45,218 bases of DNA from contig JAQXIR010000065.1 of the NCBI GenBank assembly GCA_029007885.1, positions 1 through 45,218 of the forward strand, written 5' to 3'. This DNA comes from Lachnospiraceae bacterium (GTDB lineage: Bacteria; Bacillota; Clostridia; Lachnospirales; Lachnospiraceae). Of this stretch, positions 24,562 to 33,531 are shown piece by piece (the first letter of the stretch is position 1; each line of letters begins with the position of its first letter). Made by a program: the position numbers and the translations under genes. The notes beneath the pieces are model-generated. The model had not been told where the DNA came from. It ran no database searches and was given only the letters and a program-made list of their open reading frames with translations.

Positions 24562-25317
24562 ATGTATCATTTTTTTGTGGAACCGGAAAATATACAGGGA
24601 AATAAAATCGTGATAACCGGGGATGATGTCAATCATATTAAGAATGTACTCAGGATGAAACCGGGTGAAGAGATTGCAGTCAGCAACGGACTGGACGGCA
24701 AAGAATACCGTTGCGGAATAGACAAGCTGGGTGATGAGATTGTCTGCAGCCTCCGGTTTGTTAAAGAAGACGCAGTAGAACTTCCATCCAAAATCACCAT
24801 TTTTCAAGGACTTCCCAAAGCGGATAAGATGGAATTTGTTATTCAAAAAGCGGTTGAACTTGGCGTATATGAGATTGTTCCGGTCTCGGCATCCCGTTGT
24901 GTTGTAAAACTGGATGAAAAGAAAGAAAAAGCAAAACTGTCACGTTGGCAGGGAATTTCAGAAGCGGCGGCAAAACAAAGTAAACGTGCCGTTATTCCGA
25001 AGGTGTGTCCGGTTATGACCATGAAACAGGCGTGCGAATACGGAAAGGATTTTGATGTAATCCTGATTCCGTATGAGTTGGCAGATCATAATAATATGGA
25101 AAAAACAAGAAATCTTCTGGAATCGCTGAGACCGGGTCAACGAATCGGATTTTTTATCGGACCGGAGGGAGGATTTGAAGAAAGTGAAGTTTTGTTGGCC
25201 AAGGATGCAGGCGCAATACCGATTACGCTGGGAAAAAGAATCCTCAGGACGGAAACGGCAGGGCTTACAGTTTTATCTTGGATAATGTACCAATTGGAAG
25301 GAAAAGACATAAAATAA
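24562..25317 (+). CDS. rsmE: 16S rRNA m3U1498 methyltransferase
   Basis: RsmE methylates U1498 of 16S rRNA. It is a SPOUT enzyme with an N-terminal PUA-like domain (HHFF-like start MYHFFVEPEN, DVNHIKNVLRMKPGEEI) and a C-terminal trefoil knot. The knot motifs are FFIGPEGGFEESE and TLGKRILRTETAGLTVLS. QKAVELGVYEIVPV and the ISEAAAKQSKR segment are conserved. The length of 251 residues is normal. AGGAAG precedes the ATG, 12 bases after prmA. Confidence 0.96.
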   Translation: MYHFFVEPENIQGNKIVITGDDVNHIKNVLRMKPGEEIAVSNGLDGKEYRCGIDKLGDEIVCSLRFVKEDAVELPSKITIFQGLPKADKMEFVIQKAVELGVYEIVPVSASRCVVKLDEKKEKAKLSRWQGISEAAAKQSKRAVIPKVCPVMTMKQACEYGKDFDVILIPYELADHNNMEKTRNLLESLRPGQRIGFFIGPEGGFEESEVLLAKDAGAIPITLGKRILRTETAGLTVLSWIMYQLEGKDIK

Positions 25318-25385
25318 TACATCAGAATAAGGGTAGGTTTGTCGAAGATGAAAACTAACCCGAACAGGAAAGTGAGTGTTATAAA

Positions 25386-26540
25386 ATGGAAGTATATTTA
25401 GATAATTCCGCAACAACGAGATGTTTTGACGATGTTGCCGCTTACATGACGCAGGTCATGTGTGCCGATTACGGGAATCCTTCCAGTCTGCATACCAAAG
25501 GTGTACAGGCGGAAAAATATGTACGCCAGGCCAGAGAGACGATTGCAAAGAATCTGAAAGTAAATGAAAAAGAAATCCTGTTTACTTCGGGAGGAACGGA
25601 ATCGGATAATCTGGCACTGATTGGAACGGCATTTGCCAATATGCGTGCGGGAAAACATCTGATTACAACAGCAATTGAGCATCCGGCCATTTTACAGACG
25701 ATGCAGTATCTGGAACAGCAGGGATTTCGGGTAACCTATTTACCGGTAGACCGTTACGGCAGAATTTCGCTTGAAGAACTGGACCGTGCGATTACACACG
25801 ATACAATTCTTGTATCCATCATGCATACGAATAATGAAATTGGTGCACTGGAGCCGATTGCGGAAGCAGGAGCTCTGATTAAACAAAGAAATCCGAATAT
25901 TGTTTTTCATGTAGATGCGGTACAGGGGTACGGAAAATTCAGGATTTATCCAAAACGAATGGGAATTGATCTGCTTTCGGTCAGCGGTCATAAGATTCAT
26001 GGCCCCAAAGGAATCGGATTTTTGTATGTGGATGAAAAGGTGAAAATACGCCCGATTATTTTCGGTGGCGGACAACAGAAGGGAATGCGCTCCGGTACCG
26101 AAAATGTACCCGGAATTGCAGGACTGGGCAGGGCTGTGGAACTTGTTTACAGCCATCTGGAAGAGGATACAGAACGCCTTTATCGTTTAAAAGAGCGCCT
26201 TATCAATGGTGTTACGCAGATTCCGGATGTGACAATTAACGGATATACCGGAAGAGAATCGGCACCGCATGTTATCAGCGTTTCCATCCGCGGTGTGCGG
26301 AGTGAGGTACTGTTGCACGCATTGGAGGACAGAGGAATTTATGTATCCGCGGGAAGTGCCTGCTCATCCAATAAACCTGCGGTATCTGCAACACTTCGGG
26401 CAATCGGAACAGAAAAGGAACTTTTGGATTCGACGATTCGTTTCAGCCTTTCTGTCTTTACAACAGAAGAAGAAATTGACTATACTATACGGTGTTTATA
26501 TGATATAATCCCTATGCTTCGCAAATATACAAGATATTAG
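25386..26540 (+). CDS. cysteine desulfurase (NifS/IscS-like)
   Basis: This PLP enzyme takes sulfur from cysteine and passes it on as a persulfide. The start MEVYLDNSATTRCFDDV, the GGTESDNLAL motif, the histidine in EHPA, VDAVQGYGK, and the PLP lysine in SVSGHKIHGPKGIGF are all present. The active cysteine loop reads SAGSACSSNKP. The length of 384 residues is typical. The neighbour thiI is 29 bases downstream, so this is probably the dedicated sulfur donor for tRNA 4-thiouridine, like Bacillus NifZ (YrvO/IscS are other family members). The gene follows rsmE by 68 bases. Confidence 0.95.
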   Translation: MEVYLDNSATTRCFDDVAAYMTQVMCADYGNPSSLHTKGVQAEKYVRQARETIAKNLKVNEKEILFTSGGTESDNLALIGTAFANMRAGKHLITTAIEHPAILQTMQYLEQQGFRVTYLPVDRYGRISLEELDRAITHDTILVSIMHTNNEIGALEPIAEAGALIKQRNPNIVFHVDAVQGYGKFRIYPKRMGIDLLSVSGHKIHGPKGIGFLYVDEKVKIRPIIFGGGQQKGMRSGTENVPGIAGLGRAVELVYSHLEEDTERLYRLKERLINGVTQIPDVTINGYTGRESAPHVISVSIRGVRSEVLLHALEDRGIYVSAGSACSSNKPAVSATLRAIGTEKELLDSTIRFSLSVFTTEEEIDYTIRCLYDIIPMLRKYTRY

Positions 26541-26569
26541 CAGACAAAGAGAAACGGAAGGTTTTTGCA

Positions 26570-27754
26570 ATGTTTACAGCTTTTTTGATTAAGTACGCCG
26601 AAATCGGTGTAAAAGGAAAAAACAGATATCTTTTCGAAGATGCACTCGTTCAGCAGATTAAATATGCGTTGAAACGATGCGAAGGAGAATTCAAAATCCG
26701 CAAAACGCAGGGGAGAATTTATGTGGATGCGGTAAGTGAATTTGACTTTGACGAAACAGTGGAAAATTTGAAAACGGTTTTCGGAATTGTCGGAATCTGC
26801 CCGGTTGTGTACGTTGAAGACGAAGGCTTTGAACATTTGTGCAAAACAGTTGTAAAGTATGTCAAAGATCTTTATGGGGAACAGAAGAAAACGTTTAAAG
26901 TAGTAGCACGGCGTGCCAGAAAAAACTATCCGCTCGATTCCATGGAAATCAATCGGGAAGTCGGGGGCGTTATTCTGGATGAATGTCCGAATATGAGCGT
27001 GGATGTTCATACCCCTGATATAGAACTTAATATTGAAATTCGGGAAAAGATTTATATATATTCTGAGATTATTCCGGGACCGGGCGGTATGCCGGTCGGA
27101 ACAAACGGAAAAGCAATGCTGTTACTCTCCGGCGGAATCGATTCTCCGGTTGCCGGATATATGATCAGTAAGCGTGGCGTAAAGATAGATGCCGTATATT
27201 TTCATGCGCCGCCTTATACAAGTGAAAGAGCAAAACAGAAAGTGATTGACCTTGCCAAACTGGTTTCACGCTTTAGCGGACCGATTTATCTGCATGTCAT
27301 CAACTTTACGGACATTCAGCTGGCAATTTATGAAAAGTGCCCGCATGAAGAACTGACCATTATTATGAGACGTTACATGATGAGGATTGCGGAAACAATT
27401 GCAAAGGAAACGGAATGCCTCGGATTGATTACCGGGGAAAGCATCGGACAGGTAGCGTCCCAGACCATGCATTCTCTGGCAGCAACCAACGAGGTTTGTA
27501 CCATACCGGTATACCGGCCGCTTATCGGAATGGATAAACAGGAAATCGTAGAGATTTCGGAAAAGATTAACACATACGAAACATCCATTCTGCCGTTTGA
27601 GGACTGCTGTACGATTTTCGTTGCAAAACATCCGGTGACTAAACCGAATCTGGAATATATCAGACGCCATGAGAAGAATCTTTCAGATGTGATTGACGAT
27701 CTTGTAAAAACAGCACTTGATACAAAGGAAACTATTATTGTTCATCAGGAATAA
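26570..27754 (+). CDS. thiI: tRNA 4-thiouridine synthase
   Basis: ThiI inserts sulfur at U8 of tRNA. The NFLD and THUMP domains (about residues 1-165) have IKYAEIGVKGKNR and FKVVARRARKNYPLDS. The PP-loop ATPase domain has LLLSGGIDSPVAGYM near residue 184 and ITGESIGQVASQT, with RPLIGMDKQEIV after it. The protein ends near residue 394 with no rhodanese domain, which is the usual Bacillota form that works with a dedicated cysteine desulfurase. That enzyme is encoded just upstream. A terminator follows. Confidence 0.96.
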   Translation: MFTAFLIKYAEIGVKGKNRYLFEDALVQQIKYALKRCEGEFKIRKTQGRIYVDAVSEFDFDETVENLKTVFGIVGICPVVYVEDEGFEHLCKTVVKYVKDLYGEQKKTFKVVARRARKNYPLDSMEINREVGGVILDECPNMSVDVHTPDIELNIEIREKIYIYSEIIPGPGGMPVGTNGKAMLLLSGGIDSPVAGYMISKRGVKIDAVYFHAPPYTSERAKQKVIDLAKLVSRFSGPIYLHVINFTDIQLAIYEKCPHEELTIIMRRYMMRIAETIAKETECLGLITGESIGQVASQTMHSLAATNEVCTIPVYRPLIGMDKQEIVEISEKINTYETSILPFEDCCTIFVAKHPVTKPNLEYIRRHEKNLSDVIDDLVKTALDTKETIIVHQE

Positions 27755-27756
27755 AT

Positions 27757-27787
27757 AAAAAAAGCAAGACGCTTGTCTTGCTTTTTC
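27757..27787. terminator. bidirectional terminator between thiI and HPr-like gene
   Basis: AAAAAGCAAGAC and GTCTTGCTTTTT pair around the loop GCTT. The T-run on either strand lets it end both converging genes. Confidence 0.9.
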
Positions 27788-27802
27788 CTGATAAACACTG
27801 CT

Positions 27803-28033
27803 TTAAATCATATAAGGTTTTAATGCTTCCAAAACGGCATCAATGTTATCTTCAGCGTGAATATTCAAATCAATCGGTTTAGATAAATCCAAACTGAAAA
27901 TTCCCATGATGGATTTTGCATCGATTACGTATCTTCCGGATACTAAATCAAAATCATAATCAAATTTTGTAATATCATTTACAAATGATTTTACCTTATC
28001 AATGGAATTTAAAGAAATCTGAACTGTTTTCAT
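27803..28033 (-). CDS. HPr/Crh-like protein without active-site histidine
   Basis: The 76-residue protein has the HPr fold pattern. The regulatory serine loop is well kept as DAKSIMGIFSLDLS, with Ser41 matching HPr Ser46. The end NIDAVLEALKPYM matches the last helix. The catalytic loop of HPr, with its GxHARPA pattern, is replaced by NSIDKVKSF, so there is no phospho-accepting histidine and no arginine after it. It therefore cannot pass phosphate to sugar permeases in the normal way, and could act as a Crh-like CcpA partner or similar regulator. AAGGAGG precedes the ATG at 28033, while a longer start lacks one. It is a single-gene unit. Confidence 0.85.
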   Translation of the reverse strand: MKTVQISLNSIDKVKSFVNDITKFDYDFDLVSGRYVIDAKSIMGIFSLDLSKPIDLNIHAEDNIDAVLEALKPYMI

Positions 28034-28074
28034 ATACACTACCTCCTTAATTGGATTCATACCTTCTGCTTAAT

Positions 28075-28103
28075 ATAGTAAGGGTCTTAAGAGCAAAAGT
28101 CAA
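28075..28103 (-). promoter_or_regulatory. promoter of HPr-like gene
   Basis: On the minus strand TTGACT (28098-28103), a 17-base spacer and TACTAT (28075-28080) form a good sigma-A promoter. Confidence 0.75.
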
Positions 28104-28136
28104 TAAGTAAACATGACGAAAAAAGTGAGGAATACT

Positions 28137-29528
28137 ATGAAAAGTGTAGCATTACACAACCTTGGATGCAAGGTAAATGCTTATGAAATAGAAGTTATGC
28201 AACAAAAACTTACAGAAAATGGCTATCAAATTGTGCCATTTGCTCCGGGAGCCGATATTTATATCATCAATACCTGCACCGTAACCAACATTGCAGACCG
28301 TAAAAGCCGCCAGATGCTGCATAAGGCGAAAAAGATGAATCCGGATGCAATCGTTGTGGCTACAGGCTGTTATGTACAGACCGGCGAAGACACGGTTACC
28401 ATGGATGCGTGTATTGACCTTGCAATCGGAAACAATCGGAAAAAAGACATTGTCTCCATCCTGGAACAGTATTTTGAAGAACACGATAAAACTTTGCATC
28501 ATACAACGATTATTGACATTAATCATACGGATGAGTATGAAGAAATGGAATTGAAAAAAACAGCAGAGCATACAAGGGCTTATATCAAGATTCAGGACGG
28601 CTGTAATCAGTTCTGCTCATATTGTATCATTCCATATGCCAGAGGACGTGTCAGAAGCAGAAAACCGGAAGATGTGATAAAAGAAGTCCGGGGACTTGTC
28701 AAAGAAGGATATCGGGAGATTGTAATCACCGGGATTCACTTAAGCTCTTACGGATTGGATTTTCTGTCGAAGGATACAAAAGACTATCTGGAAGGAGCAA
28801 AAGATATCCGGGAGGCAGTTTATAAAAAGGAGTTTTTACTGAAACTGTTAAAACAGATTCATGAGATAGAAGGACTCAAGCGGATACGTCTGGGGTCATT
28901 GGAACCAAGAATTATTACAGAACATTTTGCGCAGGAACTTTCCAATCTGCCCAAAATATGTCCGCATTTTCATCTGTCGCTGCAAAGCGGCTGCGATGAA
29001 GTGCTAAAGAGGATGAATAGACATTATTCAACCGATGAATACTATGAAAAAGTGGAAATTTTAAGAAAATACTTTAATGATCCGGCGATTACAACCGATA
29101 TTATTACAGGATTCCCGCAGGAATCAGTAGCAGAATTTGAAGAAACGGTTGCGTTTGCAAAAAAAGTATGCTTTTATGAAATGCATATTTTTAAGTATTC
29201 CAGACGACAGGGAACTGTTGCGGCAGCAATGGAAGGACAACTTACGGAACAGGAAAAAGCAAACAGAAGCAATGTCCTGATAGAACTGGAAAGAGAACAG
29301 TCAAAGGAATTCCGCAAGAAGCGAATCGGGACAAAAATTACGGTTTTGCTGGAAGAACAGAAGATGATAGATGGGAAAACCTATATGATAGGGCATACAC
29401 CGGAATATATACAGGCAGCATTTGAAACAGAAGAAGATTTGTCGAATCAGGTAATAGAAGGAACGGCAACAGAATTTTTAACGGATGAAATTCTGTTACT
29501 TTCCGAAAGAAGTCAAATCATTCGTTGA
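28137..29528 (+). CDS. mtaB: tRNA t6A37 methylthiotransferase MtaB
   Basis: MtaB converts t6A at position 37 of tRNA to ms2t6A. It starts SVALHNLGCKVNAYE in the UPF0004 domain, whose three cluster cysteines are in LGCK, NTCTVT and TGCY. The radical SAM motif is CNQFCSYC (C156, C160, C163) followed by IIPYARGRVRSR. A TRAM-like C-terminal region follows. The start at 28137 has AGTGAGG upstream and gives 463 residues. An ATG at 28113 lacks a site. The spacing and NLGCKVNAYE signature favour MtaB over MiaB. Confidence 0.94.
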   Translation: MKSVALHNLGCKVNAYEIEVMQQKLTENGYQIVPFAPGADIYIINTCTVTNIADRKSRQMLHKAKKMNPDAIVVATGCYVQTGEDTVTMDACIDLAIGNNRKKDIVSILEQYFEEHDKTLHHTTIIDINHTDEYEEMELKKTAEHTRAYIKIQDGCNQFCSYCIIPYARGRVRSRKPEDVIKEVRGLVKEGYREIVITGIHLSSYGLDFLSKDTKDYLEGAKDIREAVYKKEFLLKLLKQIHEIEGLKRIRLGSLEPRIITEHFAQELSNLPKICPHFHLSLQSGCDEVLKRMNRHYSTDEYYEKVEILRKYFNDPAITTDIITGFPQESVAEFEETVAFAKKVCFYEMHIFKYSRRQGTVAAAMEGQLTEQEKANRSNVLIELEREQSKEFRKKRIGTKITVLLEEQKMIDGKTYMIGHTPEYIQAAFETEEDLSNQVIEGTATEFLTDEILLLSERSQIIR

Positions 29529-29609
29529 ATTTTTGCTTGTGATAAGGTAAGATATTTGTATTAACGGAAACACAAAATGATGAAGGCAAATAATAAGGAA
29601 GTGGGCAAC

Positions 29610-29873
29610 GTGCAGGATTTAGGAAACACACAATATTTTAAAGTAGAAACAGAACCGGCGACAAGCGTTCGGGTAATACTGGAAACGGTATTTGAAGTCA
29701 TGAAAGAAAAAGGATATAATCCGGTCAATCAGATTGTCGGATATATTATGTCGGGAGACCCTACTTATATTACCAGTTATAAAAATGCAAGAAGCCTGAT
29801 TATGAAGGTGGAGCGTGACGAACTGGTTGAAGAACTCCTGGAAAACTACATTAAAAACAATCATTGGGAGTAG
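29610..29873 (+). CDS. IreB family regulatory phosphoprotein
   Basis: IreB (DUF965) is a small partner of PASTA kinases that affects cephalosporin resistance in Enterococcus. The core [30 protein letters not shown]-type motif (within residues 34-65) and [16 protein letters not shown] are nearly invariant. I chose the GTG at 29610, about 10 bases after AAGGAAG, giving 87 residues, close to enterococcal IreB (89). The upstream ATGs at 29577 and 29580 have a weaker site. A threonine in the N-terminal part (NTQYF or VETEP) could be the kinase target. ruvX follows, as in most Bacillota. Confidence 0.93.
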   Translation: MQDLGNTQYFKVETEPATSVRVILETVFEVMKEKGYNPVNQIVGYIMSGDPTYITSYKNARSLIMKVERDELVEELLENYIKNNHWE

Positions 29874-29881
29874 GGCACAAC

Positions 29882-30340
29882 ATGCGTATTATGGGGCTTG
29901 ACTTCGGTTCAAAGACGGTAGGGGTTGCAATCAGTGACGAATTGCTCATTACCGCTCAGGGAATTGAAATTATCAGAAGAAAAGAAGAAAATAAACTGCG
30001 TCGGACGTTAGCAAGAATAGAAGAACTGATTGTGGAATATCAGGTATCGGAGATTGTGCTGGGTTATCCGAAGAACATGAACGATACCCTGGGCGAACGT
30101 GTCGAAAAAACAGAAGAATTTAAAGAGAAACTGGAAAGAAGGACAGGCCTTAAGGTGACTTTCTGGGATGAACGTCTGACAACGGTGGCAGCCGATAAGG
30201 CGATGATAGAAGCCGGAATCCGGCGCGAAAAACGCAAAAATTATGTGGATCAGATTGCAGCGGTGCTCATTCTGCAAGGATATCTTGATTTAAAAGGGAA
30301 AAGTGTTAACAATGGAGAAGATAACATTTCAGAAAAATGA
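29882..30340 (+). CDS. ruvX: RuvX/YqgF RNase H-like nuclease
   Basis: YqgF proteins are RNase H-fold nucleases linked to Holliday junction resolution or rRNA processing. The start [22 protein letters not shown] holds the first catalytic aspartate. The glutamate of the [17 protein letters not shown] strand and the WDERLTT motif follow, and the last aspartate is in [12 protein letters not shown]. The length of 152 residues is typical. The start at 29882 is preceded by GGGAG. It lies between ireB and DUF1292 and overlaps the latter by 29 bases. Confidence 0.94.
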   Translation: MRIMGLDFGSKTVGVAISDELLITAQGIEIIRRKEENKLRRTLARIEELIVEYQVSEIVLGYPKNMNDTLGERVEKTEEFKEKLERRTGLKVTFWDERLTTVAADKAMIEAGIRREKRKNYVDQIAAVLILQGYLDLKGKSVNNGEDNISEK

Positions 30341-30566
30341 GAATGAAACAGTAGAATACTATGTCCTGGAACAGACGCGGGTATCAGGGGTGAATTATCT
30401 TCTGGTAAGCGATGTGGAAAAAGGTGACGGTGAAGCTCTCATCTTGAAAGAGACTTCGGGTGAAGAGGAAAAAGAAAGCGGATATACGGACGGACTTTCA
30501 GAAGAAGAGATACAGGCAGTACTTCCGATATTTGAGAATCTGCTGGATGATGTAGATTTTATTTAA
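30312..30566 (+). CDS. DUF1292 family protein
   Basis: The 84-residue acidic protein belongs to DUF1292 (YrzB), which nearly always follows ireB-ruvX. The family pattern is seen in [22 protein letters not shown] (about residues 13-34), then a variable acidic stretch (GEEEKESG) and a conserved end ([19 protein letters not shown]). The ATG at 30312 lies inside the end of ruvX, so translation is coupled. The function is not established. Confidence 0.92.
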   Translation: MEKITFQKNENETVEYYVLEQTRVSGVNYLLVSDVEKGDGEALILKETSGEEEKESGYTDGLSEEEIQAVLPIFENLLDDVDFI

Positions 30567-30640
30567 CATTTAAATAAAAGAAAAAAGCAAAAAACCATTG
30601 CTTATCCGGAGAGTGTGCAGAGAATGCATAGGGAACGGTT

Positions 30641-30672
30641 AAAAGAGCGGGCTTAAAAAACCGGCTCCTTTT
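30641..30672 (+). terminator. probable terminator before RNase J gene
   Basis: AAAAGAGCGG and CCGGCTCCTTTT pair with one bulge around an A-rich loop, with Ts after. It lies in the 159-base gap after DUF1292. It could end the ireB operon or act in the RNase J leader. Confidence 0.45.
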
Positions 30673-30725
30673 CTGCGGATTTACGAAGGTTCTTTTGCGT
30701 ACATAAGGATTAGGAGGTTTATTTT

Positions 30726-32405
30726 TTGAGAAAACAGAATCAATTAAATATGAACGGTTCCAAACTGAAAATCATACCACTCGGTGGTTTGGAACAGATT
30801 GGGATGAATATTACTGCCTTTGAATACGAAGACAGTATTGTTGTAGTGGATTGTGGTCTGAGCTTTCCGGCAGACGATATGCTCGGAATTGATTTAGTAA
30901 TCCCGGATATTACGTATTTGACGGAAAACAGCGATAAGGTTAAGGGATTTGTCATTACACACGGACATGAGGACCATATTGGGGCACTTCCCTATGTTTT
31001 AAAACAGTTAAACGTTCCGATTTATGCGACCAGACTGACAATGGGAATCATTGAAAATAAATTGAAAGAGCATAATCTGACGGGACAAACAAAACGAAAG
31101 GTTGTCAAATTCGGGCAGTCCATTAACTTAGGACAATTTCGAATTGAATTTATCAAAACAAATCACAGCATCGTAGATGCAGCTGCTCTTGCCATTTATT
31201 CTCCGGCAGGTGTTGTGATTCATACGGGAGACTTCAAAGTAGACTATACACCGGTATACGGAGACGCAATTGACTTACAGCGATTTGCGGAACTGGGACA
31301 TAAGGGTGTACTGGCACTGATGTGTGACAGTACGAATGCGGAACGGCCGGGATTTACCCAGTCGGAAAGAACTCTCGGGAAAACATTTGATACGATTTTT
31401 TCCGAGCACAAGACAACCAGAATCATTATTGCAACGTTTGCTTCCAATGTAGACCGCGTACAGCAGATTATTAATTCTGCTTATAAGTTCGACCGCAAAG
31501 TAGTTGTGGAAGGCAGAAGCATGGTAAGTATCATTGATACGGCTGCAAATCTGGGATGTTTAAAAATACCGGAAAATACTTTGATTCCGATTGAACAACT
31601 AAAGAATTATCCGGAAGAAAAAACGGTTATTATCACAACCGGAAGCCAGGGAGAAAGTATGGCGGCATTAAGCCGTATGGCAAGTGACATTCACAAAAAG
31701 ATATCAATCGGACCAAATGATACAATTATCTTTTCTTCCAACCCGATTCCGGGAAACGAAAAGGCAGTTACGAAAGTAATCAACGAATTATCCAGAAAAG
31801 GGGCAGAGGTTATTTTCCAGGATGCCCATGTTTCGGGACATGCCTGCCAGGAAGAAATTAAACTGATTTATACACTTGTAAGACCTAAATATGCAATTCC
31901 CGTTCATGGGGAATACAAGCATTTAAAAGCACAGGCAAAACTTGCGACGGAACTTGGCATTCCGAAAGAAAATGTCTTTATCCTTTCTTCGGGAGATGTA
32001 CTGGAACTTAACGTAGAAGAGGCGAAGGTGGCGGGAAAAGTACCGGTTGGCGACATTCTGGTTGACGGACTCGGCGTCGGAGATGTCGGAAACGTCGTGC
32101 TGCGTGACAGACAACATCTGGCAGAAGACGGCATTATGATTGTTGTGCTGGCACTGGACAGGGCAAGCGGTTATCTGGTATCGGGTCCGGAACTTGTCTC
32201 CAGGGGATTTGTATATGTGCGGGAATCTGATGAATTGATGGAAGAAGCCAGAGAGCTTTTGGAATCTGTTATTGAGAATTGTTTGAGCCGCGGTATTACG
32301 GATTGGGGAAAGATTAAATCCTCTATCAAGGATGCACTCGGCGAATACGTTTGGAAAAAGACGAAGAGACGCCCGATGATTCTTCCGATTATATTGGAAG
32401 TATAA
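30726..32405 (+). CDS. rnj: ribonuclease J
   Basis: RNase J is a metallo-beta-lactamase/beta-CASP nuclease with 5'-exo and endonuclease activity that matures rRNA and degrades mRNA. The zinc motif is HGHEDHIG (H79, H81, D83, H84). HTGDFKVD, MCDSTNA and the beta-CASP motifs (VVEGRSM, SNPIPGNEKAVTKVI, HVSGHA, PVHGEYKHL) are present. The length of 559 residues is typical. The start is a TTG at 30726, 7 bases after AGGAGG, and an ATG nine codons later has no such site. Only one copy is seen, so J1 or J2 cannot be assigned. Confidence 0.96.
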   Translation: MRKQNQLNMNGSKLKIIPLGGLEQIGMNITAFEYEDSIVVVDCGLSFPADDMLGIDLVIPDITYLTENSDKVKGFVITHGHEDHIGALPYVLKQLNVPIYATRLTMGIIENKLKEHNLTGQTKRKVVKFGQSINLGQFRIEFIKTNHSIVDAAALAIYSPAGVVIHTGDFKVDYTPVYGDAIDLQRFAELGHKGVLALMCDSTNAERPGFTQSERTLGKTFDTIFSEHKTTRIIIATFASNVDRVQQIINSAYKFDRKVVVEGRSMVSIIDTAANLGCLKIPENTLIPIEQLKNYPEEKTVIITTGSQGESMAALSRMASDIHKKISIGPNDTIIFSSNPIPGNEKAVTKVINELSRKGAEVIFQDAHVSGHACQEEIKLIYTLVRPKYAIPVHGEYKHLKAQAKLATELGIPKENVFILSSGDVLELNVEEAKVAGKVPVGDILVDGLGVGDVGNVVLRDRQHLAEDGIMIVVLALDRASGYLVSGPELVSRGFVYVRESDELMEEARELLESVIENCLSRGITDWGKIKSSIKDALGEYVWKKTKRRPMILPIILEV

Positions 32406-32429
32406 AACACGGCAGAAAGGCATGGACTT

Positions 32430-32879
32430 ATGAACAGTAAAGAAATAATTGGATCGGTATTTGGATTTGCATTAAAGATTGTGGTAGTCATTATCCTGGC
32501 AATGTTAGTCTATAAATATGCGTTTATGGCTTATGATATCGGGTACCGTGTATTTGGAGAAGAACCGATGACAACAGGTGACGGAATGACAATCAGCGTT
32601 GCAATACCGGAAGGAAAAAGCGGAAAAGAAATCGGCGAGATTTTAGAACAGAAGGGTCTTATCAGGGATGCACAGGTTTTTGCGATTCAGGAAAAACTTT
32701 CGGAATACAAAGATGAAATCAAACCGGGTATTTACGAATTGAATACTTCCATGACGGCAGAAGAGATGATTGAAGTGATGGCGCAGAAAGCAGAAGACGA
32801 GACAAAGGAAGAACCGGCAGTACAGGAGGAACCTCAGACAGAAATTACGGAGACGGTTACGGTAACGGGAGAAGAATAG
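32430..32879 (+). CDS. MltG/YceG-like membrane protein lacking the catalytic domain
   Basis: MltG cuts nascent glycan strands. This 149-residue protein has an N-terminal membrane segment (residues 12-34) and the LysM-like subdomain that normally precedes the catalytic core (ISVAIPEGKSGKEIGEILEQKGLIRDAQVF, then KPGIYELNTSMTAEEMIEVM). The catalytic part with its glutamate is absent. The chain ends in an acidic tail (EEPAVQEEPQTEITETVTV). It lies exactly where Bacillus has the full-length yrrL/mltG. It could be a scaffold for wall synthesis, or the enzyme part may be elsewhere. The frame is intact with a proper stop. Confidence 0.85.
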   Translation: MNSKEIIGSVFGFALKIVVVIILAMLVYKYAFMAYDIGYRVFGEEPMTTGDGMTISVAIPEGKSGKEIGEILEQKGLIRDAQVFAIQEKLSEYKDEIKPGIYELNTSMTAEEMIEVMAQKAEDETKEEPAVQEEPQTEITETVTVTGEE

Positions 32880-32882
32880 GGA

Positions 32883-33530
32883 ATGATCGTAGATGAAAGA
32901 ACCGTATCGTTTATCAATTCATTGGATACGGGAAATCCACAATATCTGAATGAAATAGAAGAATATGCGAAGCAGACAAATGTCCCGATTATCCGTACGG
33001 AAATGCAGAGCTTTTTAAAACTTTTGCTTGCTATCCAAAAACCGATGCGTATTCTGGAAGTGGGAACGGCGATTGGATTTTCCGCGCTGCTTATGAGCGA
33101 ATATGCTCCAAAAGACTGTCACATTACAACGATTGAAAAATATGAAAAGAGGATTCCGCTTGCACTGGAAAATTTCAAAAAAGCGGGAAAAGAAGAAAGC
33201 ATCACCCTGCTTCAGGGAGACGCCGCCGATATTTTGAAGGAACTGACCGGCCCGTATGACATGATTTTCATGGATGCGGCAAAAGGACAGTACATTCATT
33301 TTTTGCCGGATATTTTAAGATTACTTCCGGCAGGAGGATTGTTGATATCGGATAATGTGTTGCAGGATGGCGATATTATCGAATCAAAATACGCAATCAC
33401 AAGACGAAACAGAACCATTCATGCCAGAATGCGGGATTATCTTTACGAATTGAAACATACGGAAGAATTGACTACATCCATTCTTCCGGTTGGCGATGGC
33501 GTCACAGTCAGCGTAAAGAACGGAGAATAG
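32883..33530 (+). CDS. trmR: O-methyltransferase, TrmR-like
   Basis: TrmR (YrrM in Bacillus) methylates 5-hydroxyuridine at the tRNA wobble base to 5-methoxyuridine. The SAM motif is ILEVGTAIGFSALLM, with an acidic TIEKYEKR and the FMDAAKGQYIHFL metal motif, then ISDNVLQDG. The length of 215 residues fits. It is 3 bases after the MltG-like gene and 1 base before the U32 peptidase gene. That is the Bacillus yrrL-yrrM-yrrN/O order, which supports the tRNA role over small-molecule methylation. Confidence 0.9.
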   Translation: MIVDERTVSFINSLDTGNPQYLNEIEEYAKQTNVPIIRTEMQSFLKLLLAIQKPMRILEVGTAIGFSALLMSEYAPKDCHITTIEKYEKRIPLALENFKKAGKEESITLLQGDAADILKELTGPYDMIFMDAAKGQYIHFLPDILRLLPAGGLLISDNVLQDGDIIESKYAITRRNRTIHARMRDYLYELKHTEELTTSILPVGDGVTVSVKNGE

Positions 33531-33531
33531 T

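Noticed and set aside
25318-25385. Riboswitch or T-box before the cysteine desulfurase
   Set aside because: Only an imperfect GGGT/ACCC stem is seen, with no T-box motif, no terminator and no known aptamer core.
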